From: Actinostola sp. cb2023 | Lineage: Eukaryota > Cnidaria > Anthozoa > Actiniaria > Actinostolidae | Assembly: GCA_033675265.1 (NCBI GenBank) | Contig: JAUJYZ010001409.1 | Coordinates: 124,001-188,000 of the forward strand | Reading direction: 5' to 3' | DNA: 64,000 nt | Shown here: piece after piece, positions 11,405 through 62,351 of the stretch | Layout: each line of letters begins with the position of its first letter | Position numbering within the stretch: position 1 is the stretch's first letter | Notes under the pieces: model-generated | Seen by the model: only the letters and a program-made list of their open reading frames with translations | Told to the model about the DNA's origin: nothing | The model's database searches: none | Translations under genes and position numbers: made by a program

Positions 11405-11997
11405 TAGGTTAAAGTTGTCCTTCAGTAGCATGGTGTAGATAGAGGTACTAAAGCAAATGCGGCCGTGAACTACTGGGTGTAACGTGTGTTTTGTGAATAT
11501 AAATGAGGTGACAGGCGATCAAGCGCAACAAAACAATGGCAATGTCAGAACAACCGCGCATTGTTCGCGTGAGTTTATTTTGGGTTTGAGCTTCCGTCGG
11601 TAGGTGGCTTCTAGTAGGCGGAGGTTGACGGGGTCGTTCTCTCTTGAGATGATCTTGGCCTGATATCTCTATAGCTGACCTGACAGCTAGAGAGGTGTTT
11701 AAAGACAGAAGAGGTGTATTCTCTTGTATTTTCTTGTACCCGAGAGAATGTTGTGAGAGGCATTTTATGTCGTCAAAAACAAATCTTCTTAATTAAGTTT
11801 TGGATAACAAAAAGGCGATTATTGAGACTGGCTTGATGTAGATTACCTTGCATATTACAAGGAAGCCATTTGATATTTCCTTCCATGGTCCTGGAAGTGT
11901 TTATCTATTATTATTGCCTCTGTCTCGGTATTTAAAACTACACAAAGGAAATGCTGGTTTGCAATCATTCCCTGGAGACTGAAAGTACAAAGACACA

Positions 11998-12205
11998 GCG
12001 GCCATGTTGGAGGTAAACACAAGAGAAGCTTATGAGGGATGCTGATGCTTTGTTATCGGAATCCAACATGGCCGCCATGACGTCACGTGTAGAAGAGGCT
12101 AGCGTTCCTTGTTGGGGTGCTAGGAGATTGGGGCGAGAGGAATACCTCCCTTTCCTCTTCCTTTCTTCCTTCCCTCTCTTCTCGCCCCAATCTCTTTATC
12201 AACTT
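11998..12205. repeat. Nested inverted repeats
   Basis: Two inverted pairs are visible: GCGGCCATGTTGGA (11998-12011) against TCCAACATGGCCGC (12062-12075), and AGATTGGGGCGAGAGG against CTCTTCTCGCCCCAATCT around 12125-12195. They look like remnants of foldback elements. The ORF at 12032-12400 runs through them and is not supported as a gene. Confidence 0.5.
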
Positions 12206-12366
12206 CCCCCAATAATGAACGCCGGCAATGCAGACTACAGCACCACCCAAATTCCAAACCTCGTCAGTACGTGTTTCACTACAAGCTTTCCACCAGTTCA
12301 GCATGCCATTAACAATACAATACAACTAACACCTCACCATATTGTCAACCGCACCTCTAAAACACT

Positions 12367-12879
12367 GAGGCCCCGTCCACACTACTCCGTTTTCGTTTGA
12401 AAACGCATACCGTTTTTTATGCGTTTTTATCGAGCGTCCACACTAAAACGATCGAAAACGGATATCGGTTTATCTATGAAAACGGAATCTATGAAAACGG
12501 AGGTTTTCGAAAACGCTTTCCAAAGCGGAGACTTTTGAAAACGCAGGTCTATCGTTTTAGTGTGGACGGCAAAAACGGAGCTTTTCAGAAACTCCACGTC
12601 GCAACTCAGCCCCTGTTTCCCACGGAAATAGCCGATAGTATAGCTGGCGCTACTGGAGCATGCGTATTGAACAGAAAAAAACGTCCAAGCAGACCCTGGT
12701 GATGAAAACGCATCTTTGGATCATAGTTTTCAGCCCCTATAGTGTAGGCTCAGTATCCAGCCGCTGGGGTTTCGTCGAAAACGATGTGAAAACACTAGTG
12801 TGGACGCAGAGCTTTTTATCCGTTTACGGTCAAACGAAAAGGGAGGTTTTCAAAAACGGATTAATGTTGACGGGGCCTG
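12367..12879. mobile_element. MITE with GGCCCCGTC ends, about 0.5 kb
   Basis: Starts GAGGCCCCGTCCACAC and ends GACGGGGCCTGA. The interior contains many GAAAACG/CGTTTTC motifs in both orientations. The short terminal sequence is shared with the element at 18476-18907, but the interiors are unrelated. Confidence 0.7.
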
Positions 12880-13007
12880 ACTCGGATTTGAAATATTACT
12901 TCAATGGAATGCAAATACTAAATCCGTGCACCATACTATGTGAGGGTTATTGAAAAGCCACACGGGTGTGATAAAAAATTTACTCATTAAGAATCAAGCA
13001 AGCTTAT

Positions 13008-13149
13008 GCCGTGTTTACACTTGAGCACTTTACCAAGGTACAAATCAGAAAACTAAGGTTAACCGCTCAAGAAACAATAGTTTTCTCATTTCTATACCAA
13101 GGTTCGGTAACTCGTTTACTTCAGTAAACCACCAAGGGTAAACACGGCC
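13008..13149. mobile_element. MITE, 142 bp
   Basis: Inverted ends GCCGTGTTTAC and GTAAACACGGC flank an interior with subterminal TACCAAGG motifs in both orientations. Non-coding. Confidence 0.65.
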
Positions 13150-13647
13150 TCAATGGTTCAAAGTTTCAAAGGTTCATTTATTTCCATATAATATGAATTG
13201 CAAATAATAATTGTAAAAATGATAAGATGGAGGATGCAAGAGAAAAACCCTAGTGGTTAAACAAGGCTCTTGCAACCTAAAACAATTATATAGCAAAAGA
13301 TGGATAGAGGGCGCATCTTATGAACTTGCTCCAAAATTACAGAAATCTATTGATTGTATTCATTCTTGGAATACTTATCATCACCAGTGATGATAAGCCG
13401 CAGTGGTTTGCGCCACTGCTACTAATGAGTGTTTAATACCCTCCCTCTCTTTAAAGCCCTGCCCACTTGCGTAATTACAACAGTTGAATAAGCGATGTAT
13501 CTCAACAGTTGTAACAATAGATTTCGGGTGTGTCACAACATAATCAGCACTATAAAGTGGTTCTATTATTTCATTGCGTTATTTATTGCTATAATTAGTG
13601 CAAAAATCTGGTCCCTGATTTAGTCAAGACTTGCGCTCAAACTCAAA

Positions 13648-14937
13648 ATGTTCTCTTCTAGGTTTCTCGTTTTTTCGTGCTTCAAAACGTCCTTGCTAAA
13701 TCGTGAAATTTGCAAAGTTGCGTCTCGACGTCTGTCCATGTTCAGCCGCTGTCTGGCAAGCAATGCCTCGCGTCAAGAAGAAAAGAAATCCCTGATTAAT
13801 GCCGTGGTTGATAAAAATATTCTGTCCGTGTACTGGCCAGATGGCGATGCTCGATTCCACCATGTGTGGCTTCGTCATCACTGCCCGTGTCACCAGTGTT
13901 TAAACCCAACGACCAAGCAGAGAACTATCGACATGGCGCTGATTCCTGACCAAGTACGCCCACAGCAAGTCAATCTCACCTCGAATGGACTCCAAATTAT
14001 CTGGGATGACGATGGCCACGAGACTTGCTATGACGGTTCTTGGTTGAAGGAGAATGCGTACGATGGCAGTTTTGTAGAACGACGACGAGTAAACGGATTT
14101 GGAACCATTGCCAATGAGTCTGATATGACTTTATGGAACCGTGGAATTCTGGCTTCCAAGCCTCCTCAAGAATTCAGTTACTCTGATATATTGGGTAACA
14201 GAGAGGAAGTGCTGCGTGAATCATTGAATAGCATATTTCGCTATGGCTTTATATTTGTCAACGAAACACCAACAGACGAGGAATCAACCTTGAAGATTTG
14301 CCAGGAGATTGTGGGTCCTATCAGAGAGACTCCTGAAGGTCGGGTTTACGTCATAGAAAATAAAGGACTATGCAACTCAGATCTGTCTTACTTTTCCAGT
14401 GCGTTACACGGCCATACAGATTTTACGTTCTACAAGGATCCACCTGGGATTCAAGCCATGCACTGCACCCACCATCACGGCACTGGAGGGATGAGCCTAC
14501 TGGTCGATGGGTTTCGGGCAGCAAAGACCCTCTATGAAGAAGACGCACAAGCATTCAAGATCTTAGCAAGTACTGAATTGCGCTTTGGAAGTACTCACCA
14601 TTGCATTGAAGGTCATGGCACTATTCTCGAGTTAGATCCTTTTACGAAGGAATTAATGAGAGTGCGCTGGAACAATTCGCGCGTTAACATAAAGCTCAGT
14701 TTTGACGAAATGGAAAGGTTTTACCAAGCAGTAAGATTGTATGGGTCGATCGTCCGACGAGAGGAAAACGAGTTGTGGTACAAGCTGACTCCTGGGAAAG
14801 TTGTGGTAATGGACAATCGACGAATAATACACGGCAGATCGGCAGTGCAAGGCGCAAGGAAGCTAATGGGCTGCTATGTGTCTTACGATGATTATATTGG
14901 CAAGTGGATGAAAAATAGAATTAAATACAAACAGTAA
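13648..14937 (+). CDS. TMLHE-like: Trimethyllysine/gamma-butyrobetaine dioxygenase family protein, single exon
   Basis: Intact 429-codon gene for a 2-oxoglutarate/Fe(II) oxygenase of the carnitine pathway, which hydroxylates trimethyllysine or gamma-butyrobetaine. Residues 1-40 are basic, Ser-rich and free of acidic residues apart from one Glu, like a mitochondrial presequence. The N-terminal zinc domain is visible as CPCHQC (C79, C81, C84) with H124 as probable fourth ligand. The jelly-roll has the HxD iron motif (H256, D258), the distal His in HGR (H395), and R404 as likely 2-oxoglutarate contact. GTGG and LLVDGF (278-289) and GCY near 408 look closer to TMLHE than to BBOX1; paralogue assignment is inference. 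The length is normal for the family. There are no introns, although neighbouring genes are intron-rich, so an old retrocopy is possible. An ATTAAA signal follows the stop. Confidence 0.9.
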   Translation: MFSSRFLVFSCFKTSLLNREICKVASRRLSMFSRCLASNASRQEEKKSLINAVVDKNILSVYWPDGDARFHHVWLRHHCPCHQCLNPTTKQRTIDMALIPDQVRPQQVNLTSNGLQIIWDDDGHETCYDGSWLKENAYDGSFVERRRVNGFGTIANESDMTLWNRGILASKPPQEFSYSDILGNREEVLRESLNSIFRYGFIFVNETPTDEESTLKICQEIVGPIRETPEGRVYVIENKGLCNSDLSYFSSALHGHTDFTFYKDPPGIQAMHCTHHHGTGGMSLLVDGFRAAKTLYEEDAQAFKILASTELRFGSTHHCIEGHGTILELDPFTKELMRVRWNNSRVNIKLSFDEMERFYQAVRLYGSIVRREENELWYKLTPGKVVVMDNRRIIHGRSAVQGARKLMGCYVSYDDYIGKWMKNRIKYKQ

Positions 14938-14944
14938 CATAAAC

Positions 14945-14950
14945 TATTAA
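14945..14950 (+). terminator. Possible polyadenylation signal ATTAAA
   Basis: The common variant hexamer ATTAAA lies a few bases after the dioxygenase stop codon. It is very close to the stop, so it is only a candidate. Confidence 0.35.
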
Positions 14951-15230
14951 AGTTTACTAGCTTAGCTATATTTACTTAGTTCGATATTAATGGCTCACGT
15001 CATAGCAAACGATTTCTTGGCATTCTTTCTAAAAAATATCACTGCGCGCGCAACGTTGTCACTTGTCAGTAGGCGGCCGCTCAGTACTGAAAAATAAAAA
15101 CAGAAAGAAATCGAGAGAATAACTGGTTACTCATTGTTATCGGTCAATTATATACCAGATATTAAAACATCTAACTAACAAGGATTGTGATACTGATTTT
15201 ATAATGAAATCTAGCCGATATCAAGATAAA

Positions 15231-15262
15231 ACGTTTCGGTGTCATACTTGCACCATCTTCAG
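15231..15262 (-). ncRNA. Hammerhead-like core, probably decayed
   Basis: On the minus strand: CTGAAGA, one T, a 4-bp stem GGTG/CACC with a 9-nt loop, then GAAA. This is the same layout (one extra base before stem II) as the Penelope 3' motif at 6903-6943. I see no convincing stem I, so it is probably an inactive remnant. Confidence 0.35.
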
Positions 15263-15533
15263 GTAGAACTGAATAAAATAATTTACATGAACAAGAATAA
15301 GTACGATGTTGAGAAACAATCTATCTTCATTAAAACAAACAATTACTCATTGCCATTCAGTTCATTCCACATGAATAATATCAAAGACAAACAACAAAAG
15401 TTCACCCCTTCCACCCCTCCCTTTTATACCTCAATAAAACTAATGCGCGCGAATGATGACGTCACAATCGCGAGCAGGGCTAACTCGCTCACATTCCACA
15501 ACTACAACAACAACAACAAAACGACATAAAGAG

Positions 15534-25441
<9,908 letters not shown>

Positions 25442-25615
25442 AATGGGTGTATAATATATGTACTCCATTGAAACGTAAATGTACTTTCAAATATCCTTGC
25501 ATGTACTCGAAATCGAAATCCTGCAATTCATGAAATTGTACCACATTTATAGTTGATTGATTGACTGACTATATAAACAGACCTTGAATGGAAATTCCTC
25601 TTCTTTCTTTTTAAC

Positions 25616-26755
25616 CCACGAACAAGTGCGTGCATTGCTATGGAAACACGTGCGTGCATTGCTATGGAAACACCAGGCCTATACCGTTATGTGTGACACA
25701 TCAATATATTGACTGACCGAATGATTGTTAACCCATGAACACGTGCGTGCATTGCTATGGAAACACCAGGCCTGTACCGTTATGTGTGACACATCAATAT
25801 ATTGACTGACCGAATGATTGTTAACCCATGAACAAGTGCGTGCATTGCTATGGAAACACCAGGCCTGTACCGTTATGTGTGACACATCAATATATTGACT
25901 GACCGAATGATTGTTAACCCATGAACAAGTGCGTGCATTGCTATGGAAACACCAGGCCTGTACCGTTATGTGTGACACATCAATATATTGACTGACCGAA
26001 TGATTGTTAACCCACGAACAAGTGCGTGCATTGCTATGGAAACACCAGGCCATACCGTTATGTGTGCACCAATAGATTGACTGACCGAATGATTGTTAAC
26101 CCATGAACAAGTGCGTGCATTGCTATGGAAACACCAGGCCTGTACCGTTATGTGACTGCACCAATAGAATGACCGAATGATTGTTAACCCATGAACAAAT
26201 GCGTGCATTGCTATGGAAACACCAGGCCTATACCGTTATGTGTGACACACCAATAGATTGACTGACCGAATGATTGTTAACCCATGAACAACGTGCGTGC
26301 ATTGCTATGGAAACACCAGGCCTATACCGATATGTGTGACACACCAGTAGATTGACTGACCGAATGATTGTTAACCCATGAACACGTGCGTGCATTGCTA
26401 TGGAAACACCAGGCCTATACCGATATGTGTGACACACCAGTAGATTGACTGACCGAATGATTGTTAACCCATGAACACGTGCGTGCATTGCTATGGAAAC
26501 ACCAGGCCTATACCGATATGCATGTGTGACACACCAGTAGATTGACTGACCGAATGATTGTTAACCCATGAACACGTGCGTGCATTGCTATGGAAACACC
26601 AGGCCTATACCGATATGTGTGACACACCAGTAGATTGACTGACCGAATGATTGTTAACCCATGAACACGTGCGTGCATTGCTATGGAAACACCAGGCCTA
26701 TACCGATATGTGTGACACATCAATATATTGACTGACCGAATGATTGCAGACTTTT
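25616..26755. repeat. Minisatellite, about 93-bp unit, about 12 copies
   Basis: The unit includes GTGCGTGCATTGCTATGGAA, ACACCAGGCCTATACCG and TGACTGACCGAATGATTG. Left copies carry CATCAATATATTG and right copies CACCAGTAGATTG, so the array has two sub-types. The minus-strand ORFs (WCFHSNARTCSWVNNHS) are by-products. Confidence 0.93.
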
Positions 26756-27347
26756 AGTCAACACTTTAATTTGGATTGTTTTATATGTAAATCATCACTA
26801 AGGCAACTAATATACGTTAAACTGGACGACACAAGCACAAACTCTAGGCTTGCGTGGCCGTTATATTCAACGCATGAACCAACTACTCTATTACAAATAA
26901 GCTAACAGGGATCACATGCACAATGCCGTCAGCAGATACACGTTACGAAGTCAATTCCACCTCGAAGAACTGGGCAGCGAAGCACACGGAATAACCTATG
27001 GATCGAACAAGCTTCTTCATTGCTAAACGCGCTTGTCTATAGAATGTGATATATAAACACGGTTGGAATTGTAGAGCACGAAGAACCAAACCAGTATACA
27101 CGAGGCTAGTGTTTCTAGATCTATCGGCTTCTTGGGAGGTTTCTTGGTGTTGCAGAACATGATGACGTTAGACAATGAACACAAAGAACGAGAAGAATGA
27201 ACTTGAACCAAAACAATACCCTGCATACAAAGAAACCTAACCAAGAATACAATGCAGACTGTAGCACCAAGAAACACCCGCTTCTCGAGTGCTTTACCTG
27301 TATTTTTTGCGTTGCAAGTTGTGCTCAATGTTGCACGATTTTTGTTT
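26756..27347. other. Intergenic; no gene seen
   Basis: Non-repetitive sequence between the convergent LRR-EGF and NBEAL genes. The ORF at 27023-27376 (-) has no supporting feature. Confidence 0.4.
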
Positions 27348-27659
27348 CCCGAGTAAACCACAGGCAGCCCAACCATTGCTTGAGGCTACTAAATAATTCA
27401 ATAAAATGATATTTGCGCCTTTTTTGATGGGTTTCCTGTGGTAGAGAGCGCGCGCGCAATGCGTATTGTGCTGAGTAACGTCCTATGTTGGGTTTCCTGT
27501 GTGCGTCCAGCAAGACGCGCCCACAGAGAGTGCATATTGAAACATGCATTGCGCGCGCGCTCTACCACAAGAAACCCATAAAAAAGACGCAAATATCATT
27601 TTATTGAATTATTTAGTAGCCTCAAAAGGAATGGTTGAGCTACCTGTGGTTTACTCGGG
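27348..27659. mobile_element. Foldback MITE, 312 bp
   Basis: Arms of about 125 bp: CCCGAGTAAACCACAGG at the left, complement at the right. Further in lie GGGTTTCCTGTGGTAGAGAG and GCGCGCGCAATGC in both orientations. The GGTTTCCTGTGGTAGAGCGC motif also occurs in the tandem block at 45880-46250. Confidence 0.8.
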
Positions 27660-28194
27660 CTTTAGAGAGCAAGAATAAAGCTTTTCTCTTGCTTCTAGTG
27701 ATAGTTTTATATTACTTATCGAATTCATGAATAATTAATGAGGGAAATACACTAGAAATCATAAGCGTAGCAGACATCTGTAAATCGGATACAGAATCGT
27801 CCTCATTTGCATTCAATTTTAACTTGGATTTTCTTGACCAAACTGTTTCCTATCATCCAAATTACAGTAAAACATCCACTTCTACGTCGTTGGATTCGCC
27901 TTCGGCTCGAGTTTGTAAATCCCATACAGATCGGCCGCTCATATTGTATCTATTACATACAAACTAGTTTTCATTAATGTTTAAATCACGTGACCGTTTC
28001 TGTCCTTCTACATATAAACAATGTTGGCAGACAATCGCAAATATTCTATCCCTCCTAGCTTATAGATTTATTACTGAAGGGTAAAAAAGACAGAAATAAA
28101 AATACCATTTTATTCTTACACAATATTTTACTCATCATTTCTATATTTTATATTTTAGTCTTCTATTACCATTTAATATTAGTATTATATATAT

Positions 28195-28340
28195 CTGTAT
28201 ATGTTGGCCTCAGCCTTCCTCCGCAGGCTACTCCGGCAGATGGACTGGACACTAGTAAAAGGGAAGAGGAAGGCCTGGGACGAGGTCCTCTCTCCTAGCC
28301 ACAATGTGAGGAGGCTATGTTGGCCAATACAAATTATCAG
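28195..28340. repeat. Imperfect inverted repeat, probable MITE remnant
   Basis: ATGTTGGCCTCAGCCTTCCT at 28201 and AGGAGGCTATGTTGGCC near 28310 are partly inverted versions of one another, around AAGAGGAAGGCC. No coding evidence. Confidence 0.35.
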
Positions 28341-28389
28341 CTTCCGCTCACCACTCCCCCTGCGTGTGGCGAGCACATTGCTAGTCATT

Positions 28390-28640
28390 TAGTGTACCGT
28401 GACAGTGATTGTATCGTGACTACCGTGACAGTGATGTGACTGTAGCGTGACAGTGATGTGATTGTAGCGTGACAGCGATGTGATTATAGCGTGACAGTGA
28501 TGTGACTGTAGCGTGACAGCGATGTGACTGTAGCGTGAGAGTGATGTGATTGTATCGTGACAGTGATGTTACTGTAGCGTGACAGTGATGTCACTTTAGC
28601 GTGACAGTGATGTCACTGTAGCGTGACAGTGACCGTGCCA
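28390..28640. repeat. 22-bp minisatellite, about 11 copies
   Basis: Unit GTGACAGTGATGTGACTGTA followed by GC, with point variants. Confidence 0.9.
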
Positions 28641-29367
28641 CCAACACACCTACGACCAACTAAAATTCCACCTGTGTCAACAACGGCAACAACTAGCATT
28701 ACCATACACACTAATAAATGACAACAGCACCAACAAAAACACCACCAATACGACGAGACAACAACAACAATAGCAAATAACAACCACAAACAAAACACAA
28801 AAAAAACAGCAGCAGTTATTCTGCGAAAGTCACGCATTAATAATTGTCGTCATGACACATCGACTGTTTCTCTGTCGTCTTTACTCAGCATATCTTGAGA
28901 ATGGCGGCCATCAATGCTTGTTATGTCAAATCAACTGCAATAACGATGAGTTTACCGTCCACCAATGTTGCAAATATATGACTGTTGTCGTTAGCCAGAG
29001 ACACACTTGTGATGGACGTACGGAGTTTGATACTCTTCACTTCCTGAAAGCTAAACAAGAAAAACAGTCGCTATAACAACGTACTATGAATAGATCATTG
29101 CGTTAACGGCAACATTGCACACAGTCGATCTCACCCATTGTAATTAGCCGCGTTTCCGCACGAATTTCGTCTTGCTGGTGCGATACGACTCGACTGTCGT
29201 ATAATGTCGTAGGTGTGCGGTCTACCCGATTTTAGAGCAATAGATAAAGATTCGAAAGTTGAAATCGTACAGTCGCAGATCAAAGACGTTAAACGGCATC
29301 GTGTGCGGTGCGTAGTCTTACTAACTAATCAATGTCATGATAGAGCTTAGTATTTATCTAGACTAGC
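28641..29367. other. Intergenic; no gene seen
   Basis: CAA/ACA-rich sequence up to about 28830, then unique sequence. The stretch near 29150-29310 has GTCGTATAATGTCG-type inverted motifs suggesting a decayed MITE. This is the 3' flank of NBEAL. Confidence 0.4.
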
Positions 29368-59031
<29,664 letters not shown>

Positions 59032-59067
59032 CTGGAATTGGATGAAATATAGAGTACTTAGTAATTG

Positions 59068-59109
<42 letters not shown>
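59068..59109. repeat. (ATT)n microsatellite, about 42 bp
   Basis: Pure ATT on plus (AAT on minus), 36 bases upstream of the acceptor of NBEAL exon 59031-58966, so it lies within its polypyrimidine/branch region. Confidence 0.95.
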
Positions 59110-59344
59110 GTACATGTATGTAAACATTCAAGTACAACAACCAAATGCCCAACTATAATTAATAACAAAAATTCACTCTAACTTGTTCTCTTATCAATAA
59201 TTAAGCCACTGGTCAACAACATACATGTATATTTCACTGGCAGATTATACTGAAAATCCAGCTCATGCTTATACCTACAACCCACAGTACGTACCAACAC
59301 TGCTTAAATACCACTCATTAGATTTATAAATTTTAATTGCCAAT

Positions 59345-59612
59345 TACTGCGGGCCGATAAGGACGGACCAGTCACACCGGGAACTCTGTTCCCTAGTCTT
59401 AGTCAAAGAGTGGTGTGGGTTATTTTATGTCCCTCCAGTTCAATGTAGTGCATGTAGTTCATGTAGTGTGGAGAGATGATGGGTCTGCCATTTTAGGAGC
59501 TCATTCTAGCCATGTGAACTGAATAATGGTCCAACCAGGGACTATATATAAACCCACGACCTCCCGCACAATAGACCGCAGTACTCAACCAACTGAGCCA
59601 ACCATTACTATA
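59345..59612 (-). mobile_element. tRNA-derived SINE-like repeat
   Basis: On the minus strand TGGCTCAGTTGG (59590-59601) is a perfect RNA polymerase III A-box in a tRNA-like head, followed by TTGAGTACTGCGGTCTATTG, GCGGGAGGTCGTGGGTT and a decayed B-box. The rest is a unique body. No intact cloverleaf is visible, so it is not a functional tRNA. Confidence 0.6.
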
Positions 59613-59766
59613 CAACCACCCAAGTTGAAAGTTGTGACTGGTTTGCAATTTGCAGTAATTTAATAAACATCATATTGGTGTATCAATTAGCAAACCACAA
59701 GTCAAGCTTTTGTCTTGATTGCATGGTCATGTAGCAATGAAACAGTGGTAATTAATGGAGAATGTA

Positions 59767-59871
59767 TGTTACGATAAGTACTTCCAGCGATGCCATATTT
59801 GGTGCACGCCTTATTTGGAATAAACAGCTTGTTTAGTAATGGCGTCTCATTGTAAAGCAACGCTCGAAACA
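59767..59871 (+). repeat. Possible 5' LTR of the gypsy element
   Basis: Starts TGTTACG and ends AACA, immediately before the primer-binding site, and contains AATAAA. About 105 bp is short for an LTR, and the matching 3' LTR lies outside the window, so the left end is a guess. Confidence 0.45.
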
Positions 59872-59888
59872 TGGTGTTAGAAGCGGGA
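59872..59888 (+). other. Primer-binding site of the gypsy element
   Basis: TGGTGTTAGAAGCGGGA starts with TGG, complementary to the CCA end of a tRNA, and directly follows the CA end of the putative LTR. Confidence 0.6.
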
Positions 59889-60061
59889 TTTTAAGCAATT
59901 CAACCGAGTCAGCAGTACTCTGGATTTACTGGAAAGGTGAAGATACAGTAAAAGAACGGAATGCGTAAGTTTGAAGCAAGTACTCCGATTTTTTTAGATA
60001 GAAAAAACGGACGAAAAGCGTTTTCATTCAAGGCCCACGTGCGAAGTGCAAAGAGACGAAA

Positions 60062-60740
60062 ATGGCAGAAAATGAAGAGACACCGCCGCTGATTGTGCAG
60101 CAACCTACCCAAAACTACCCTTCAAACTTCCCTCTGCCAAGCCCCATGACCTGCCGAGGAGATTTGACTAGCAACTGGGAGTTTTTCAAGCAGCAATTCA
60201 TGGATTACGAAGTCGCGATGGGGCTCAATCAAAGAAGTGAAGCCGTTCGCTTGGCGACTTTTCGCTCGGTAATGGGACGAGAGTGTCTACAGATTTTTCT
60301 AAACCTTAATCTGGGCCAGGAAGCAGTCACGACGAGCTCTGCAATGGAAGCCTTGCAAGGATATTTCCTGCCGAAAAGAAACGTCGTGTACGAAAGGTAT
60401 GTGTTTAATTCATGCATTCAGACGGGGGAGGAAACTGTTGATAGCTTTATCAATAGGCTGCGAAAGCTTGCCTCGTCCTGCCAGTTTGGTGTGCTTACCG
60501 ACGAATTAATCAGACAGGCTTGTCATAGGCATTAGTGATCAGGCTACCAAAGCTAGAATGCTTAGAGCAGATGCTCTCACGCTAAACAAGGCAATCGAAA
60601 TGTCCAAATCAAACGAAATTACAAGTCAACAACTCAAAAACATGCAGGGAAAAAAAACAAAAGCAGTGAGGAGTTGCATTTCGTCAAAAGAGAAAAGCGT
60701 AAGCCAAAAGCAAAAGCTCAGCAAGATTCCAGCCATAGTA
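60062..60740 (+). pseudogene. gag: Ty3/gypsy gag (frameshifted)
   Basis: The ATG at 60062 opens a 157-codon gag segment (LTSNWEFFKQQFMDYE, FLPKRNVVYERYVFNS, ETVDSFINRLRKLASSC) that breaks near 60530. The downstream capsid part continues in another frame (ARMLRADALTLNKAIEMSKS) and then returns. Gag forms the particle that packages element RNA. Two frame changes make this copy inactive. Confidence 0.85.
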
Positions 60741-61453
60741 GCCATGCGCATAGATCAACCAACACAAATACTAAGTGTCAATACTGTGGAAAAAAAACTA
60801 AGCATAGAAAGAAAGAAGATTGTCCAGCATTTGGCCAAGAATGTCACTTCTGCAAAAAGAATAATCACTTCTCTGTAATGTGTAAGAAAAAAGAGCAGCT
60901 TAATGCGCTTTCAGATGATGAGAGTTCTGACACGGATGAACCCCTTTTTAAAGTAGAGACTATCTCAACAGTGAAAGGCAAGGGTAAACAAGTGTTCACA
61001 GACCTAAGCTTTTGTTTGAAAGATTCAAACAAGAACAGTTACAAAACTCAGATGACGTGTCAGATAGACACTGGTGCCACTTGTAACGTGATGAGTTACA
61101 GAGATCTTTCAATTCTGATGCAGAACGGAGAACCAGTACTTGACGAAAGCCCTGTTAAGCTAAGGCTTTTTGACGGATCAATCATGAAACCACTAGGAGA
61201 AGTGAAGTTGAAAGTAGAGCACAGAGCTAAACAGCACATGCTCAAGTTTCAAGTTGTTGAAACAAATAGCAAGCCCCTAGTATCCTATGAAAGCAGTGAG
61301 CAGCTAGGATTACTGAAACTAGATCTAGACATGCCGCATGAAGTAAATAAAGTAGATGTCAGCAGCCTGAAAGTCACCAAAGAGTCAATACTCAACGAGT
61401 ATAAAGATGTGTTCGAGGGACTGGGACATATCGGGGACTCTATACTTTTGTAG
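60674..61453 (+). pseudogene. Ty3/gypsy zinc knuckle and aspartic protease
   Basis: CQYCGKKTKHRKKEDC and CHFCKKNNHFSVMC are nucleocapsid-type zinc motifs. CQIDTGATCNVMS is the retropepsin active-site loop (DTGA). The frame closes near 61453, just before the RT segment, which is in another frame. Confidence 0.85.
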
Positions 61454-61473
61454 TAGATAGCAGCGTTAAGCCA

Positions 61474-62351
61474 GTGCAGCATACGCCACGCCGCATTCCT
61501 GTTGCCTTGCAAGATAAGGTTAAAGCCAAAATAGCTGAGCTAGAAAAGAAAGGCATTGTCAAGAAAGTTTCGCAACCAACTGAGTGGATTAGTAGCATGG
61601 TCATTGTTGCTAAATCAGGAGGCAAGATAAGGATTTGTTTGGATCCGCGTGATTTAATAAGGCAGTATTGCGCCCTAAGTACCAGATGGCAACACTTGAA
61701 GAGACATTACCTAAGCTAGCGAAAGCAAAAGTGTTCAGCACGTTAGATGCAAAGGACGGGTTTCACCAGTTGAAACTAGATGAGGAAAGCAGTTTGAAAA
61801 CTACGTTCTGGACCCCATCAGGGAGGTACCGCTACTTACGTATGCCATTTGGAGTGAGTTTAGCACCGGAGGAGTTTGAGTGCAAGTTACACGAGAAGCT
61901 TGATGATCTTCAAGGAATAGAAGTCTTGCGTGATGATATCCTAGTATTAGGGTGTGGAGAAACCCGAGAGCAAGCAGAGAAGAACCATGACGAAAATCTG
62001 ATTAGACTACTAGACAGAGCAAGAGAGGTTAAGCTGAAACTCAACAAGGACAAGATGAACCTAAAGAGAGAGGAAGTGAAGTTCATGGGTCATATCATCA
62101 CAGCAAATGGACTCAAGCCAGACCCTGCCAAGGTGTCAGCCATCCAGGAAATGCCGAGACCTACATGTAAGAAGGAGTTGATGACATTACTGGGATTCAT
62201 AAGCTATCTGTCTAAGTTCTTACCCAGGCTTTCTGATGTTGTGCAACCGCTACGCGACCTCACCGCAAAGGATGCTCAATTCCTGTGGTCACACCAGCAC
62301 GACAAAGCTTTCCAGGAAGTCAAAGATATTACAACATCGAGGAAGAGGTAA
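61474..62351 (+). pseudogene. Ty3/gypsy reverse transcriptase (frameshifted)
   Basis: Finger motifs RRIPVALQDKVKAKI and VIVAKSGGKIRICLDPRDL are in one frame (61474-61719). VFSTLDAKDGFHQLKLDE, RYRYLRMPFGVSLAPEEF and the catalytic RDDILV box are in the next (61668-62351). Both Asp of the box are kept, but the two residues before them (LR) differ from the usual xADD/YIDD pattern. The connection domain FMGHIITANGLKPDPAKV is intact. Confidence 0.88.

Noticed and set aside
12032..12953. Three overlapping ORFs as a gene
   Set aside because: They cross inverted repeats and a MITE with no splice or domain support.
25616..26755. CRISPR-like array (regular repeats with spacers)
   Set aside because: The units are direct tandem repeats with no unique spacers, in a eukaryotic context; the same holds for the other arrays.
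59560..59612. Functional tRNA gene
   Set aside because: A-box is good but the B-box is decayed and no complete cloverleaf can be drawn.
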